Program-made: the position numbers and the translations under genes
The notes under the pieces: model-generated
The model's input: the letters and a program-made list of their open reading frames with translations, nothing else
What the model was told of the DNA's origin: nothing
Database searches by the model: none
From: Ardenticatenales bacterium
GTDB taxonomy: Bacteria > Chloroflexota > Anaerolineae > Promineifilales > Promineifilaceae
Assembly (NCBI GenBank): GCA_020634575.1
Contig: JACKBM010000010.1
Span: 68,390-132,389 of the forward strand
Direction: 5' to 3'
Length of the DNA: 64,000 bases
Shown: piece by piece, positions 7,658 to 15,750 of the stretch
How positions within the stretch are numbered: position 1 is the stretch's first letter
Layout of the letters: the number at the start of each line of letters is the position of its first letter

Positions 7658-8794
7658 GTGGCTACCATATTTGCCATAGATGACGATCACCACCTACTCG
7701 ACCTGGTCGCGATGACCCTTTCCAAGGCGAATCACGAGGTCATCAAATTTAACCGGCCCGGCCCCGCCCTTGAAGAACTGAAAAAGACAAAACCAGACCT
7801 GATAGTGGTTGACGTCATGATGCCGGAGATGAGCGGCCATGAGTTCTGCCGGCGCGTGCGCGCGGATGCGGAGACGCAGGCATTGCCGATCATGGTGCTG
7901 ACGGCGCGGTCGCAGGCAATTGACCGGGCGGCGGCGTTGTCCAGCGGGGCGGACAGCTACATGTCCAAGCCATTTACGGCCAATGAACTGATCAGCGCCA
8001 TCGACAGCATCCTGGTGACGGATGAAGAGGTCCCGGCCGAATCTCTGCCCAAGATCGGCATCGTCATTTCCGTGTTCTCCATGCATGGCGGTGTCGGGCA
8101 GACGACGCTGGCGGTGAACCTGGCGGCGGCGTTGCGCCATATCAGCAACAAGCCGGTCTGCCTGGTGGATATGTCGCCTTCAGTGGGTCAGGTGACGACC
8201 CATCTGCGTTTGCGGACGCGCAAGAGCTGGCTGGATCTGACCCGGCCGGAGGAGATCACCTGGCCATTGATCAAAGAAACGATGGTGCAGCATTCCTCCG
8301 GGCTACATGTGCTGGCTTCGCCGCCGGTGCCGGTTTCGGCGATGAAACCCTCCTTTGAAACAACCAAAGCGATTTTCGAGCAGCTGTACCAGCATTCGCT
8401 GTTTACGATTGTGGATACGCCGCCCGGGCTCAATCCGGCGGCGGAAGCGATTCTGGGGTTGTCTGACCTGATTTTCCATGTCGTGGTGCCGGAATTTACC
8501 TCCGTGCGAATCGCCGCCAAGAGCAACATCGTGTTGGCAGAAGAGCCTTACAAGAGCCGGCAGAAAGTGCATGTCCTCAATCACATCACGCCGGAAGCCC
8601 AGCTGCCGGTTGATGCGATTGAAAAAGCGCTCAACGCTCGCATCGCTTTTGAAGTGGGCTATGACATGAAGCAGCCGCTGGCCCTGGCCCAGGGCGAACC
8701 GCTGCCCATGGACTCCGACTCGTCGCCCATGCCCATGGCCGTCCGCCGGATTGCCACGGTGCTGTGGAACCGGATGAAGACGGGGGCGAGGTAG
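7658..8794 (+). CDS. Receiver domain fused to ParA/MinD-like ATPase domain (CpaE-like)
   Basis: 378 aa from GTG 7658, with an AAGGAGG ribosome site at 7644-7650. Residues 1-120 are a complete response-regulator receiver: acidic pair at Asp8-Asp10, phosphoacceptor Asp52 in VVDVMMPEMSG, Lys104 in SKPF. Residues about 132-370 are a SIMIBI/MinD-like domain (IGIVISVFSMHGGVGQTT, VCLVDMSP, IVDTPPG). The deviant Walker A motif is altered: both signature lysines of KGGxGKTT are missing (HGGVGQTT, Gln148), as in some CpaE/TadZ proteins. It lies between two blocks of shell genes. ParA-type proteins (McdA) position carboxysomes and other BMCs, so a positioning role is plausible but not shown; it could also be a pilus-type CpaE. 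Confidence 0.85.
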   Translation: MATIFAIDDDHHLLDLVAMTLSKANHEVIKFNRPGPALEELKKTKPDLIVVDVMMPEMSGHEFCRRVRADAETQALPIMVLTARSQAIDRAAALSSGADSYMSKPFTANELISAIDSILVTDEEVPAESLPKIGIVISVFSMHGGVGQTTLAVNLAAALRHISNKPVCLVDMSPSVGQVTTHLRLRTRKSWLDLTRPEEITWPLIKETMVQHSSGLHVLASPPVPVSAMKPSFETTKAIFEQLYQHSLFTIVDTPPGLNPAAEAILGLSDLIFHVVVPEFTSVRIAAKSNIVLAEEPYKSRQKVHVLNHITPEAQLPVDAIEKALNARIAFEVGYDMKQPLALAQGEPLPMDSDSSPMPMAVRRIATVLWNRMKTGAR

Positions 8795-8803
8795 CTGCGC
8801 GGG

Positions 8804-8836
8804 CGGCTGTCAGCCATCAGCGGTCAGCTGTCAGTG
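8804..8836. repeat. AGCTGTTAGC-type repeat, degenerate copy
   Basis: GGCTGTCAGCCATCAGCGG followed by TCAGCTGTCAGTGG, a diverged member of the family at 3960-4002. It lies directly after the stop codon of the receiver-ParA gene. Confidence 0.5.
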
Positions 8837-8876
8837 GCCCAGGGCGCGAATTGAGATGGTTTGTGTGGAATGTGGG

Positions 8877-8909
8877 ACTCCCCTGTTATAATGCAGGGGA
8901 GTTTTTTTG
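8877..8909 (+). terminator. Factor-independent terminator within the BMC locus
   Basis: ACTCCCCTG (8877-8885) pairs perfectly with CAGGGGAGT (8894-8902), followed by seven T. It should end, or attenuate, the transcript of the first BMC block before the second shell-gene block at 8986. The loop contains TATAAT, but no well-spaced -35 box is seen, so a promoter here is unproven. Confidence 0.85.
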
Positions 8910-8945
8910 TTTGACTAACCCAATGCAGCAACTTCGCGAACGGTT

Positions 8946-8985
8946 CACTAACAGCTGTCAGCTAACAGCTAACAGCCACTAACTC
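8946..8985. repeat. AGCTGTTAGC-type repeat before the second shell block
   Basis: CACTAACAGCTGTCAGCTAA continues into CAGCTAACAGCCACTAAC, directly abutting the ATG at 8986. It leaves no obvious ribosome site for the BMC-T gene, which may be weakly translated or may use an atypical site. Confidence 0.65.
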
Positions 8986-9564
8986 ATGACTTATCCCGCT
9001 CTCGCTCTCCTCGAATACACAAGCATCGCCGCCGGTATTGCGGCTGGGGATGCGATGGTGAAGCGGGCGCCGGTGGCGACGATTCAGGCGGGGACGGTGC
9101 AACCGGGCCATTACCTGGTGTTGATCGCCGGCGATGTGGCCTCGGTGGGCGAAGCGTTGACGGCGGGGCGGGAGCTGGATGAGGCGGCGGTCTTTGACAG
9201 CCTGTTTCTGCCCAATGTGCATCCGGATGTCGTCAGCGGGCTGACCGGCGGGCGCGAGCCAGGGGCCGGCGAGGCGTTGGGCGTCATTGAGACGCGCAGC
9301 GTGGCGGCGGCGATCCGGGCGGCGGATGCCGGGGTCAAAGGGGCGGAAGTTGAACTGGTCCGCCTGCGCCTGGCGGATGGGCTGGGCGGCAAAGGGTTGA
9401 CGCTTTTTGCCGGGCTGGTTTCGGATGTAGAGGCGGCGGTGGCCATCGCCGCGGCTGAGGCCGGCGATCTGCTCTTGCGCGAGCTGGTGGTGGCGCAGCT
9501 CCATGAGGAGATGTGGCCGAATGTGTTAAACACCGGCCGGTTCGGCACCCACTTTGGCTGGTAG
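8986..9564 (+). CDS. BMC-T tandem-domain shell protein, second type
   Basis: 192 aa with two BMC domains: about residues 5-63 (ALALLEYTSIAAGIAAGDAM and HYLVLIAGDVASVGEALTAG) and about 96-165 (ALGVIETRSVAAAIRAADAG and LTLFAGLVSDVEAAVAIAAA). This is the PduT/EtuB-like layout rather than the EutL-like one of the protein at 3318. Trimers of this type can carry a metal cluster at the three-fold axis, but I see no Cys at all in this protein, so a PduT-like iron-sulfur site is excluded. It begins a compact three-gene shell block (gaps 9 and 3 nt). Confidence 0.9.
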   Translation: MTYPALALLEYTSIAAGIAAGDAMVKRAPVATIQAGTVQPGHYLVLIAGDVASVGEALTAGRELDEAAVFDSLFLPNVHPDVVSGLTGGREPGAGEALGVIETRSVAAAIRAADAGVKGAEVELVRLRLADGLGGKGLTLFAGLVSDVEAAVAIAAAEAGDLLLRELVVAQLHEEMWPNVLNTGRFGTHFGW

Positions 9565-9573
9565 AAGGTAACT

Positions 9574-9861
9574 ATGCAATTTGCACGCGTCATCGGCACC
9601 CTGGTGGCCACGGAAAAATATGAAGGGCTGAGCGGGATTAAGTTCCTGGTGGTGCAGCCGCTGACTAAAGAGCTGGTACCGGCCGGTGCCCCAGTCGTCG
9701 CTGCCGACGCTACCGAGCAGGCCGGCCCGGACGAGCTTGTTTTTATCGTCGGCAGCCGCGAGGCGGCCCAGGCGCTGCCCAACACCTTTGTGCCGGTTGA
9801 TTCGGCGATTGTCGGCATTGTGGATGATGTAGAGTTGGCCGCGGCTGAGGTAACGGAGTAG
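9574..9861 (+). CDS. BMC-P vertex protein (EutN/CcmL family), copy 2
   Basis: 95 aa, with MQFARVIGTLVATEKYEGL at the start, FLVVQPL, the APVVAADATEQAGPDELVFIV core and SAIVGIVDDVEL at the end. A pentameric vertex protein. The residues around the central pore differ from copy 1, and the C-terminal tail is acidic. It lies 9 nt after the BMC-T gene and 3 nt before copy 3. Confidence 0.93.
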   Translation: MQFARVIGTLVATEKYEGLSGIKFLVVQPLTKELVPAGAPVVAADATEQAGPDELVFIVGSREAAQALPNTFVPVDSAIVGIVDDVELAAAEVTE

Positions 9862-9864
9862 CCC

Positions 9865-10125
9865 ATGTACGTCGGGATTGTCAGTGGCACCGTGGTGGCG
9901 ACGATCAAGCATCCGGCCTTTGCCGGGCAGAAGCTGCTGGTAGTGGACCAGATTGATCCGGCCGGTCAGCCCACCGGCCATTATGACATCTGCGTGGACA
10001 AAGCCCAGGCCGGCATTGGCGACCGGGTCCTGGTGCTGGATGAAGGCAATGGCGCCCGCCAGGTGCTGGAGCTGAGCACCGCCCCCATCCGCGCTGTCAT
10101 CGTCGGCATCGTCGACGACATGTAA
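9865..10125 (+). CDS. BMC-P vertex protein (EutN/CcmL family), copy 3
   Basis: 86 aa, with MYVGIVSGTVVATIKHPAF at the start, KLLVVDQIDPAG, the VDKAQAGIGDRVLVLDEGNG core and IVGIVDDM at the C-terminus. It is the shortest of the three vertex proteins and the last gene of the BMC locus. A large hairpin follows at 10220-10276. Confidence 0.93.
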   Translation: MYVGIVSGTVVATIKHPAFAGQKLLVVDQIDPAGQPTGHYDICVDKAQAGIGDRVLVLDEGNGARQVLELSTAPIRAVIVGIVDDM

Positions 10126-10219
10126 ATAGTTTCCCCTGAATACAATCTGAGAAAACTGCAAACTCGTGGCGGAAAAACGGTCCGGCGCCGTTGAGTGTAT
10201 TAACCGCGCCAGCGCCTAA

Positions 10220-10276
10220 CCTCCGGGAGGCCCTTCAGCTGTTGGCAAGAGCACCGCCTACTGGGCCTCCCGGAGG
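10220..10276 (+). terminator. Large hairpin after the BMC locus
   Basis: CCTCCGGGAGGCCC (10220-10233) and GGGCCTCCCGGAGG (10263-10276) are perfect 14-bp complements around a 29-nt loop, with partial extension on both flanks. The arms are themselves palindromic. No T tract follows, so it may stabilise mRNA ends or act as a factor-dependent terminator rather than an intrinsic one. The rest of 10126-10418 shows no gene. Confidence 0.55.
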
Positions 10277-10418
10277 TAGGGCGGCGCCGTCTCTTTAAAC
10301 ATTTTCTACGCTTTCTTCATAAGTTGCTTACAACTCATTTCTATACTGCCTGTAATTCAACGGAGAACACCCCGCACCCAATCGACAACGCGGGCAATGT
10401 GACAAACGGAGTATTAAG

Positions 10419-11345
10419 ATGAACAAGCTGACACGTTATGGATTAGTAATGGGCGCCGGGATTGCCCTTCTAGGTATGGGTGGTATCACCGCCGCCTTCG
10501 CGACTGGGACGGTCGCTGAAGTGGCCCAGAACCGGATTTCGGTGATGGCCCAGGTGCAAAACGAAAACAATGATAATGGTGCGCAGAACGGCGAGACCGT
10601 GCGCAATCGTGAAGAGTATCGCTTCCTCGAACGGGAAGAAATGAAGATCGTCGTGGCGGAAGCCCTGGGCATGACGGTGGCAGAGCTGGACGCGGCCCAT
10701 GATGCGGGCCTGACGCTGGCTGAGATCGCCGAACAGCAGGGTGTAAGCCTGGACGAAGTTGAAGCAGCCATCTATGCAGCCAAGGTTGCGGCAATTGACG
10801 AAGCAGTGGCGGCTGGTGAAATCACCGCTGACCAGGCAGACGCGATTATCGCCCGGCTGGATCTGGCCCAGATCGCCCGGGATATCTTTGACCGGGATGA
10901 GATGCAGGCCATTGTGGCCGATGTCCTCGGTGTGACAGTAGAAGAGCTGGAAGCCGCGCGGGCTGATGGCACGGCTCGGGAGCTGTTCCAGAACGCGGAT
11001 CATGACGCGATTCGGGCAGCGCTGGAAGCATATCGGGCTGAGAAGGTTCAGGAAGCGCTGGACGCCGGCCTGATTACCCAGGAGCAGGCAGATCAGCTGC
11101 TGGCAGGCCCGTTCCGCTTCGGTGTCCGCGGCCCCGGCATGGGCCCGGGTGGGCATCGTCCTGGTGGACATGGTGATGGTGCTGGTCCGATGAATGGTGA
11201 TGGCGCCAACAATGCCCAACAGAGTGGTTATGGTGATGGCACCTGCGACGGCACTTGTGATGGTACGATGGATGGCCCCGGCCCGAACGCTGGCGGCAAT
11301 GGTACCGGTCAAGGCAACCAGAATGGCAATGGCCAGGATGCCTGA
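10419..11345 (+). CDS. Secreted DUF2680-like protein with Gly/Asn-rich tail
   Basis: 308 aa. A signal peptide spans residues 1-29 (hydrophobic core GLVMGAGIALLGMGGITAAF, likely cleavage after AFA). Two or three helical repeats follow, each with a GMTVAELDAAHDAGLTLAEI or GVTVEELEAARADG block, separated by EAVAAGEITADQADAIIARL-like helices; this is the DUF2680 pattern. From about residue 235 the chain becomes a low-complexity Gly/Asn/Asp tail containing two Cys in DGTCDGTCDGT, a possible metal-binding or crosslinking spot. It precedes a two-component system, and similar envelope proteins often accompany such systems; function unknown. Confidence 0.75.
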   Translation: MNKLTRYGLVMGAGIALLGMGGITAAFATGTVAEVAQNRISVMAQVQNENNDNGAQNGETVRNREEYRFLEREEMKIVVAEALGMTVAELDAAHDAGLTLAEIAEQQGVSLDEVEAAIYAAKVAAIDEAVAAGEITADQADAIIARLDLAQIARDIFDRDEMQAIVADVLGVTVEELEAARADGTARELFQNADHDAIRAALEAYRAEKVQEALDAGLITQEQADQLLAGPFRFGVRGPGMGPGGHRPGGHGDGAGPMNGDGANNAQQSGYGDGTCDGTCDGTMDGPGPNAGGNGTGQGNQNGNGQDA

Positions 11346-11414
11346 GCCTCACGAATGAGCTAACAACCGATTGCCGAGGTAATCCTCCCTTCCGGTAATC
11401 ACTTCCTCTCCAAA

Positions 11415-11446
11415 CAGGGCCCAGCACACGCTGGGCCCTGTTTTGG
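11415..11446 (+). terminator. Factor-independent terminator
   Basis: CAGGGCCCAGC (11415-11425) pairs with GCTGGGCCCTG (11430-11440) around a 4-nt loop, followed by TTTTGG. It ends the secreted-protein gene, so the two-component operon at 11548 has its own promoter. Confidence 0.85.
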
Positions 11447-11547
11447 TTCAGCATCCGCTATATTCCCTTCACAACTTCTTCATATTGCGGCAGTATTATG
11501 AGATTATCGTTGCTATAGATTGAGGTATAGCGGAGAAGGTTAGCAAG

Positions 11548-12231
11548 ATGAAGACGATTCTGGTTGTGGATGATGAGGAACGGCTCGTTTCTGTCGTCAA
11601 AGCTTATTTACAGCAAAGTGGTTATCGGGTAGTGACGGCAAACAATGGACGGCAGGCGTTATTTGTGGCCCGCGAAGAAAAACCGGACCTGATCATCCTG
11701 GATCTGATGATGCCGGAGATGGATGGGCAGGAGTTTATGCGGTTGCACCGCAAGGAACGCGAGACGCCGATCATCATCCTGACGGCCAAAGTGGAAGAAG
11801 ATGATCGGGTCATAGGTCTGGAGTTGGGGGCGGATGATTACGTGACCAAGCCTTTCAGCCCACGGGAGCTGGTTGCCCGAGTGCGGGCCGTCCTGCGCCG
11901 AATGGGGCAGCGGGAGCCGGACACCGAACTGTTACGGGTTGGCGACATCACGCTGGATCAGAGCAGCTACCTGGTCCGCGTGAAAGGGGAGCGAGTTGAT
12001 CTGACTCGTTCAGAGTTTGATCTGTTGGCCACCCTGATGACCTCACCGGGCCGGGCTTTTTCCCGCATGGACCTGCTGGACCGGCTTCAGGGGGTGGCCT
12101 ACGATGGCTATGAGCGGACGATTGATGTCCACATCAAAAATTTGCGGGCCAAACTGGAAGATAATCCGCGCAAACCGACTTATATCGAGACTGTTTATGG
12201 GATTGGGTACCGCTTTTCGGTAGATTCTTGA
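11548..12231 (+). CDS. OmpR/PhoB-family response regulator
   Basis: 227 aa. The receiver domain (1-120) has acidic residues in VVDDEE, phosphoacceptor Asp52 in ILDLMMPEMDG and Lys in TKPFSP. The C-terminal winged helix-turn-helix is complete (LTRSEFDLLATLMTSPGRAF, RTIDVHIKNLRAKLEDNP, IETVYGIGYRF). It is the partner of the histidine kinase at 12275, 43 nt downstream. Because the pair follows the secreted protein at 10419 they may regulate it, but no operator is evident. Confidence 0.95.
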   Translation: MKTILVVDDEERLVSVVKAYLQQSGYRVVTANNGRQALFVAREEKPDLIILDLMMPEMDGQEFMRLHRKERETPIIILTAKVEEDDRVIGLELGADDYVTKPFSPRELVARVRAVLRRMGQREPDTELLRVGDITLDQSSYLVRVKGERVDLTRSEFDLLATLMTSPGRAFSRMDLLDRLQGVAYDGYERTIDVHIKNLRAKLEDNPRKPTYIETVYGIGYRFSVDS

Positions 12232-12274
12232 GAGGGACCGGCCGGTCAACCTTCCCCCACGCAACTGAGGCATC

Positions 12275-13651
12275 ATGCGTTCACTCAGCACCAAAATGAT
12301 CGCTGCCTTTGTGGCAGTTAGCATAGTCACCATTGTCCTCACCGTCATGCTGGCGCGCGGCGCTTCCGCCCGGACGTTTCGCAATTTTGTTGAAGATCAG
12401 GTGCAGGGCAGCGTCGTCGAAGCGCTCCAGGGGTATTACGCGCGCAATGGGAGCTGGCGCGGCGTGGAGCAATATCACGTTCCCGGCCAATTTGTGCGTA
12501 TTCCGGGGCGCGGCGCCGGCCGTTTTGCCAGTCCGGGCTTTATCCTGGTCGATAATGGTGGGGTGGTGCTCATTGGCACCCAGACAACCCCCGCCCGGAC
12601 TGTCTTACCGGCGGAGACGCTGGCAGATGCGGTCCCGCTCATCATCAATGATGAGCAAGTGGGCAGCCTCGTGTTGCTGGATTCGTTGGGGGCGGAACTG
12701 GTGCCGCCGGAACTGCTCACGGAGTTTAATGACCAGGTCGAAAGGGCTATATTCCTGGGTGGCGCCAGCGCCCTCGTGCTGGCCATTTTGATGGGGGCCC
12801 TTTTTACGCGCTCCTTGACGCGGCCGGTCCGCGAGCTGACCCAGGCCACCCGCCAGGTCGCTGCCGGTACGCTGGATGAACCGGTGCCGGTCCGGTCCCA
12901 GGATGAGCTGGGTGAGCTGGCCTATGCTTTTAACCAGATGAATGATTCCCTGCGCGAGTCCGAGCAGAAGCGGCGCCAGATGACGGCTGATATCGCCCAT
13001 GATCTGCGCACGCCACTAAGCGTCATTCTGGGGCATGCTGAGGGGGTGCGCGATGGCGTCCTGCCGGCCGAAGATGAGACGTTTTTCATTATTTACGACG
13101 AGGCGCAGCGGTTACAGCGGCTGGTGGAGGAGTTGCGCACGCTGTCGCTGGCTGACTCAGGTGAGCTGACGCTGACGCGCCGGCCGGTGGAGCCAATGGC
13201 TTTATTGGGCCGGGCCGCCGCGGCACATGGGCCGCAGGCGCAACAAAACAATGTCACCCTGCTAGTAGAAGGCGGCGACACGTTGCCCCCCGTCAATGTG
13301 GATGCGGATCGGATTGCCCAGGTGTTGGATAACCTGGTGAGCAATGCGCTGCGGTATACACCGGCCGGTGGCCGCATCATCCTCAGCGGCCAGCGCGTCA
13401 ATGGCAATGTACAACTGCGCGTCCAGGACACTGGCCCTGGCATCCCCTCACAAGACCTACCCCATCTGTTTGATCGCTTCTACCGGGCCGACAAATCGCG
13501 GCAACGCCACGCTGGCGGCTCTGGCCTTGGCCTGGCGATCGCGAAATCAATTGTGCAGAACCATGGGGGACGGATCTGGGCGGAAAGTCAGTTGGGTGAC
13601 GGCTCTACCTTTGTTCTCGAACTGCCGCTGGCACAGCTGACGGCCCTTTAA
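12275..13651 (+). CDS. Membrane sensor histidine kinase
   Basis: 458 aa. TM1 about residues 8-27; an extracellular sensor of about 130 residues; TM2 about 159-178; HAMP about 180-232; HisKA with phosphoacceptor His242 in DIAHDLRTPLSVILGH; HATPase with VLDNLVSNALRYTP, DTGPGIP and GGSGLGLAIAKSI boxes. This is the BaeS-like architecture, and it works with the regulator at 11548. An ACCGGCCGGT decamer lies just upstream of it (12237) and another inside its ATPase domain (13360). Confidence 0.95.
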   Translation: MRSLSTKMIAAFVAVSIVTIVLTVMLARGASARTFRNFVEDQVQGSVVEALQGYYARNGSWRGVEQYHVPGQFVRIPGRGAGRFASPGFILVDNGGVVLIGTQTTPARTVLPAETLADAVPLIINDEQVGSLVLLDSLGAELVPPELLTEFNDQVERAIFLGGASALVLAILMGALFTRSLTRPVRELTQATRQVAAGTLDEPVPVRSQDELGELAYAFNQMNDSLRESEQKRRQMTADIAHDLRTPLSVILGHAEGVRDGVLPAEDETFFIIYDEAQRLQRLVEELRTLSLADSGELTLTRRPVEPMALLGRAAAAHGPQAQQNNVTLLVEGGDTLPPVNVDADRIAQVLDNLVSNALRYTPAGGRIILSGQRVNGNVQLRVQDTGPGIPSQDLPHLFDRFYRADKSRQRHAGGSGLGLAIAKSIVQNHGGRIWAESQLGDGSTFVLELPLAQLTAL

Positions 13652-13657
13652 AAGGCA

Positions 13658-13685
13658 AATGCCAGGCCATTGTTGGCCTGGCATT
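13658..13685. terminator. Hairpin between convergent genes
   Basis: AATGCCAGGCCA (13658-13669) pairs with TGGCCTGGCATT (13674-13685) around a 4-nt loop, 6 nt after the kinase stop codon. No T tract follows on the plus strand. Placed between convergent genes, it could act on either strand. Confidence 0.6.
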
Positions 13686-13761
13686 CCCCTGAGTCCGTCA
13701 GGATGACGCCATATCCGGCTGGCGCCGTCCTGGCGGGTAGTGGGCCAGGGGCCCGGTAGCG

Positions 13762-13959
13762 CTAGAACCGATCGAAATAGGCGTTCACTTCGTTTTCAGC
13801 GTGTTCACGGGTGTAACCGTAACGCTCCTGAATGCGGCCCAGCAGCTTCTCGTACTCACCTTCGATGACGTCCAGGTCGTCGTTGGTCAGCTTGCCCCAT
13901 TGTTTTTGTACTTCGCCGCGAAACTGCTTCCAGTTACCTTGCAGGATATCTTTGTTCAT
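13762..13959 (-). CDS. CsbD-family stress protein
   Basis: 65 aa, the whole family domain: NKDILQGNWKQFRGEVQKQW at the start, then LTNDDLDVIEGEYEKLLGRI and a C-terminal helix YTREHAENEVNAYFDRF. CsbD-like proteins are small, charged, cytoplasmic and induced by general stress; their biochemical role is unknown. The ATG is preceded by a purine-rich GGAGGCAAAACTAGA stretch. Monocistronic on the minus strand. Confidence 0.95.
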   Translation of the reverse strand: MNKDILQGNWKQFRGEVQKQWGKLTNDDLDVIEGEYEKLLGRIQERYGYTREHAENEVNAYFDRF

Positions 13960-14145
13960 TCTAGTTTTGCCTCCAGAATTTCGACCACGTCGTCGGAACG
14001 ACGGGTAAGGGATTGCGAATTAATCTGCTTACACTTTACCGGAGACCGACGCTGACCTGAATGGGTCATGATATATGGCCCAGGCATACAAAGGATATAT
14101 CCCGTCCATTGGTTGTCGCTGGCGGATCGCTTATAATCCTTCCTG

Positions 14146-15750
14146 ATGGATGGGCGGCAACTACCCAATCAGATGGATGAAGGACCCGTTTCGGCGGGTT
14201 TCTTTCACGCGCTTTTTGAAGATGCCCCGTTGGGCAAACTCGTCCTCGATCTGGGCCTGCACATTGTCAAGGGCAACGGCCAGATCGCTATCCTCCTCAA
14301 ACGCAAAAAAACGGAAATACTGGGCCTACCGCTGACGGCCCTAATCGAACCTGATGATCTGCAGACGCATGCGGCATGGCTAGAGAGCCTGCGTGATCCT
14401 GAAAGTTTGCCGGAGCCAGCCAGCCTGCGTCTGCGGCACGAGGCCGGCCCGCTCTGGTGCTTATTGCGGCCAGCCCGGATCGTTTCCCAGGAAAGCGATG
14501 CGCCTGTGATTCTGCTGATAGTCGAGGACATCAGTCAGTCGCGGGATGAGAGCCGGCAATGGCAACAAGAACGGCGCCATCTTCAGCTGCTAAATGAGCT
14601 GCTGCTTAAGGGGCTGGTCCAGGACATCCGGCCGGCGGAGACGGCACAGGAAGCGCTTTCGCTGATCATCAATAACCTGTCTGTGCTGCGGGGCGAGATG
14701 TTTATCTTGCGCCAGCAGAAATTGAGCGTGTTGGCTCTGGCCGGTTATGTCGAAAGCGATCTGACGAAGCGCCAGACCCAGGTCGAGCAGCGTTTTCAGC
14801 AGGCGGCCGTGCAACATGTGTTGGAGTCTGGCAAGGGGTTGACGGTGCCGGATGTGAACTGCCAGGATTACTGGCTGCCGATTCCTGATCTGGATGATGA
14901 GATCTGTTCCGTGGCGATGCTGCCCTTGATGGCGAATAAACGAATCATCGGCGTTATGAGCCTGTTAAGTGATGAGGCCAACTATTTCACGGAGGAACGG
15001 TTACCCTGGCTGACAGCGGTAGCCGCAACCGTGGCGACGTCGTTGAACAACGCCAATCTGATCTTTCAGATCCGGCGGGGGCGGGAGCGTTTGCAGCAGT
15101 TAACCGGCCGGATCGTCCGCGCTCAGGAAGAGGAACGACGGCGTGTCTCCCGGGCCCTGCATGACGAGACCGGGCAGGCGATGATCACCCTCCAACTCTG
15201 TCTGGATGGCATCCGGTCGGAACTGGCAGATGAGAACCCGCTCCAGGAAAAGCTGGCTGAAGCAAACCGGCTCCTCGTCGAGACCTCGGCCATGCTCGGG
15301 CGGATGGCGCATAGCCTCTGCCCACCCGAATTGGCCAGCCTTGGCCTGAACGCCGCCCTGGAATCTCTGTGCGAGGAATATGCCCGGCACGTCCCCTACG
15401 CCATCAGCTACATTGGCAGCAGCCAGGTTGAGGATCTGCCCGAAGATCTGGGCATCAGCTTCTACCGCTGCTTACAGGAATCGCTGACGAATATCACCAA
15501 ACATTCTCAGGCAACTCAGGTCCAGGTTACGCTGCGCGCCAGCGAGGATGAAATCATCCTGACGATCACGGATAACGGCCACGGCTTCCCCCTTGTGCAA
15601 CTGCTGGAGGAGGAAGTGAATTCGGTTACGCTGGGTATCCTGGGCATGAAAGAACGCTTTGAGAGTCATAAAGGGCATGTCGACATCCAGTCGTCACCGG
15701 ATGGTACCACGCTCGTTGCCCAGGCTCCCCGGCCTAACACCGACGCATGA
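14146..15750 (+). CDS. Cytoplasmic NarX-type histidine kinase with PAS and GAF domains
   Basis: 534 aa with no membrane segment. A PAS-like region spans about 15-130 (FFHALFEDAPLGKLVLDLG at its start), a GAF domain about 160-305, and a HisKA_3 dimerisation domain about 320-390 with the likely phosphoacceptor His339 in RRRVSRALHDETGQAM. The C-terminal HATPase has QESLTNITKHSQAT, ITDNGHGF and LGILGMKERF. It overlaps its regulator at 15747 by 4 nt, so the pair is translationally coupled. The input is presumably cytoplasmic; Cys239 and Cys254 in the GAF domain might sense ligand or redox state, which is speculative. Confidence 0.93.
   Translation: MDGRQLPNQMDEGPVSAGFFHALFEDAPLGKLVLDLGLHIVKGNGQIAILLKRKKTEILGLPLTALIEPDDLQTHAAWLESLRDPESLPEPASLRLRHEAGPLWCLLRPARIVSQESDAPVILLIVEDISQSRDESRQWQQERRHLQLLNELLLKGLVQDIRPAETAQEALSLIINNLSVLRGEMFILRQQKLSVLALAGYVESDLTKRQTQVEQRFQQAAVQHVLESGKGLTVPDVNCQDYWLPIPDLDDEICSVAMLPLMANKRIIGVMSLLSDEANYFTEERLPWLTAVAATVATSLNNANLIFQIRRGRERLQQLTGRIVRAQEEERRRVSRALHDETGQAMITLQLCLDGIRSELADENPLQEKLAEANRLLVETSAMLGRMAHSLCPPELASLGLNAALESLCEEYARHVPYAISYIGSSQVEDLPEDLGISFYRCLQESLTNITKHSQATQVQVTLRASEDEIILTITDNGHGFPLVQLLEEEVNSVTLGILGMKERFESHKGHVDIQSSPDGTTLVAQAPRPNTDA

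Noticed and set aside
8881..8892. Promoter from the TATAAT in the terminator loop
   Set aside because: No -35 box at 16-19 bp; the hexamer is explained as loop sequence.
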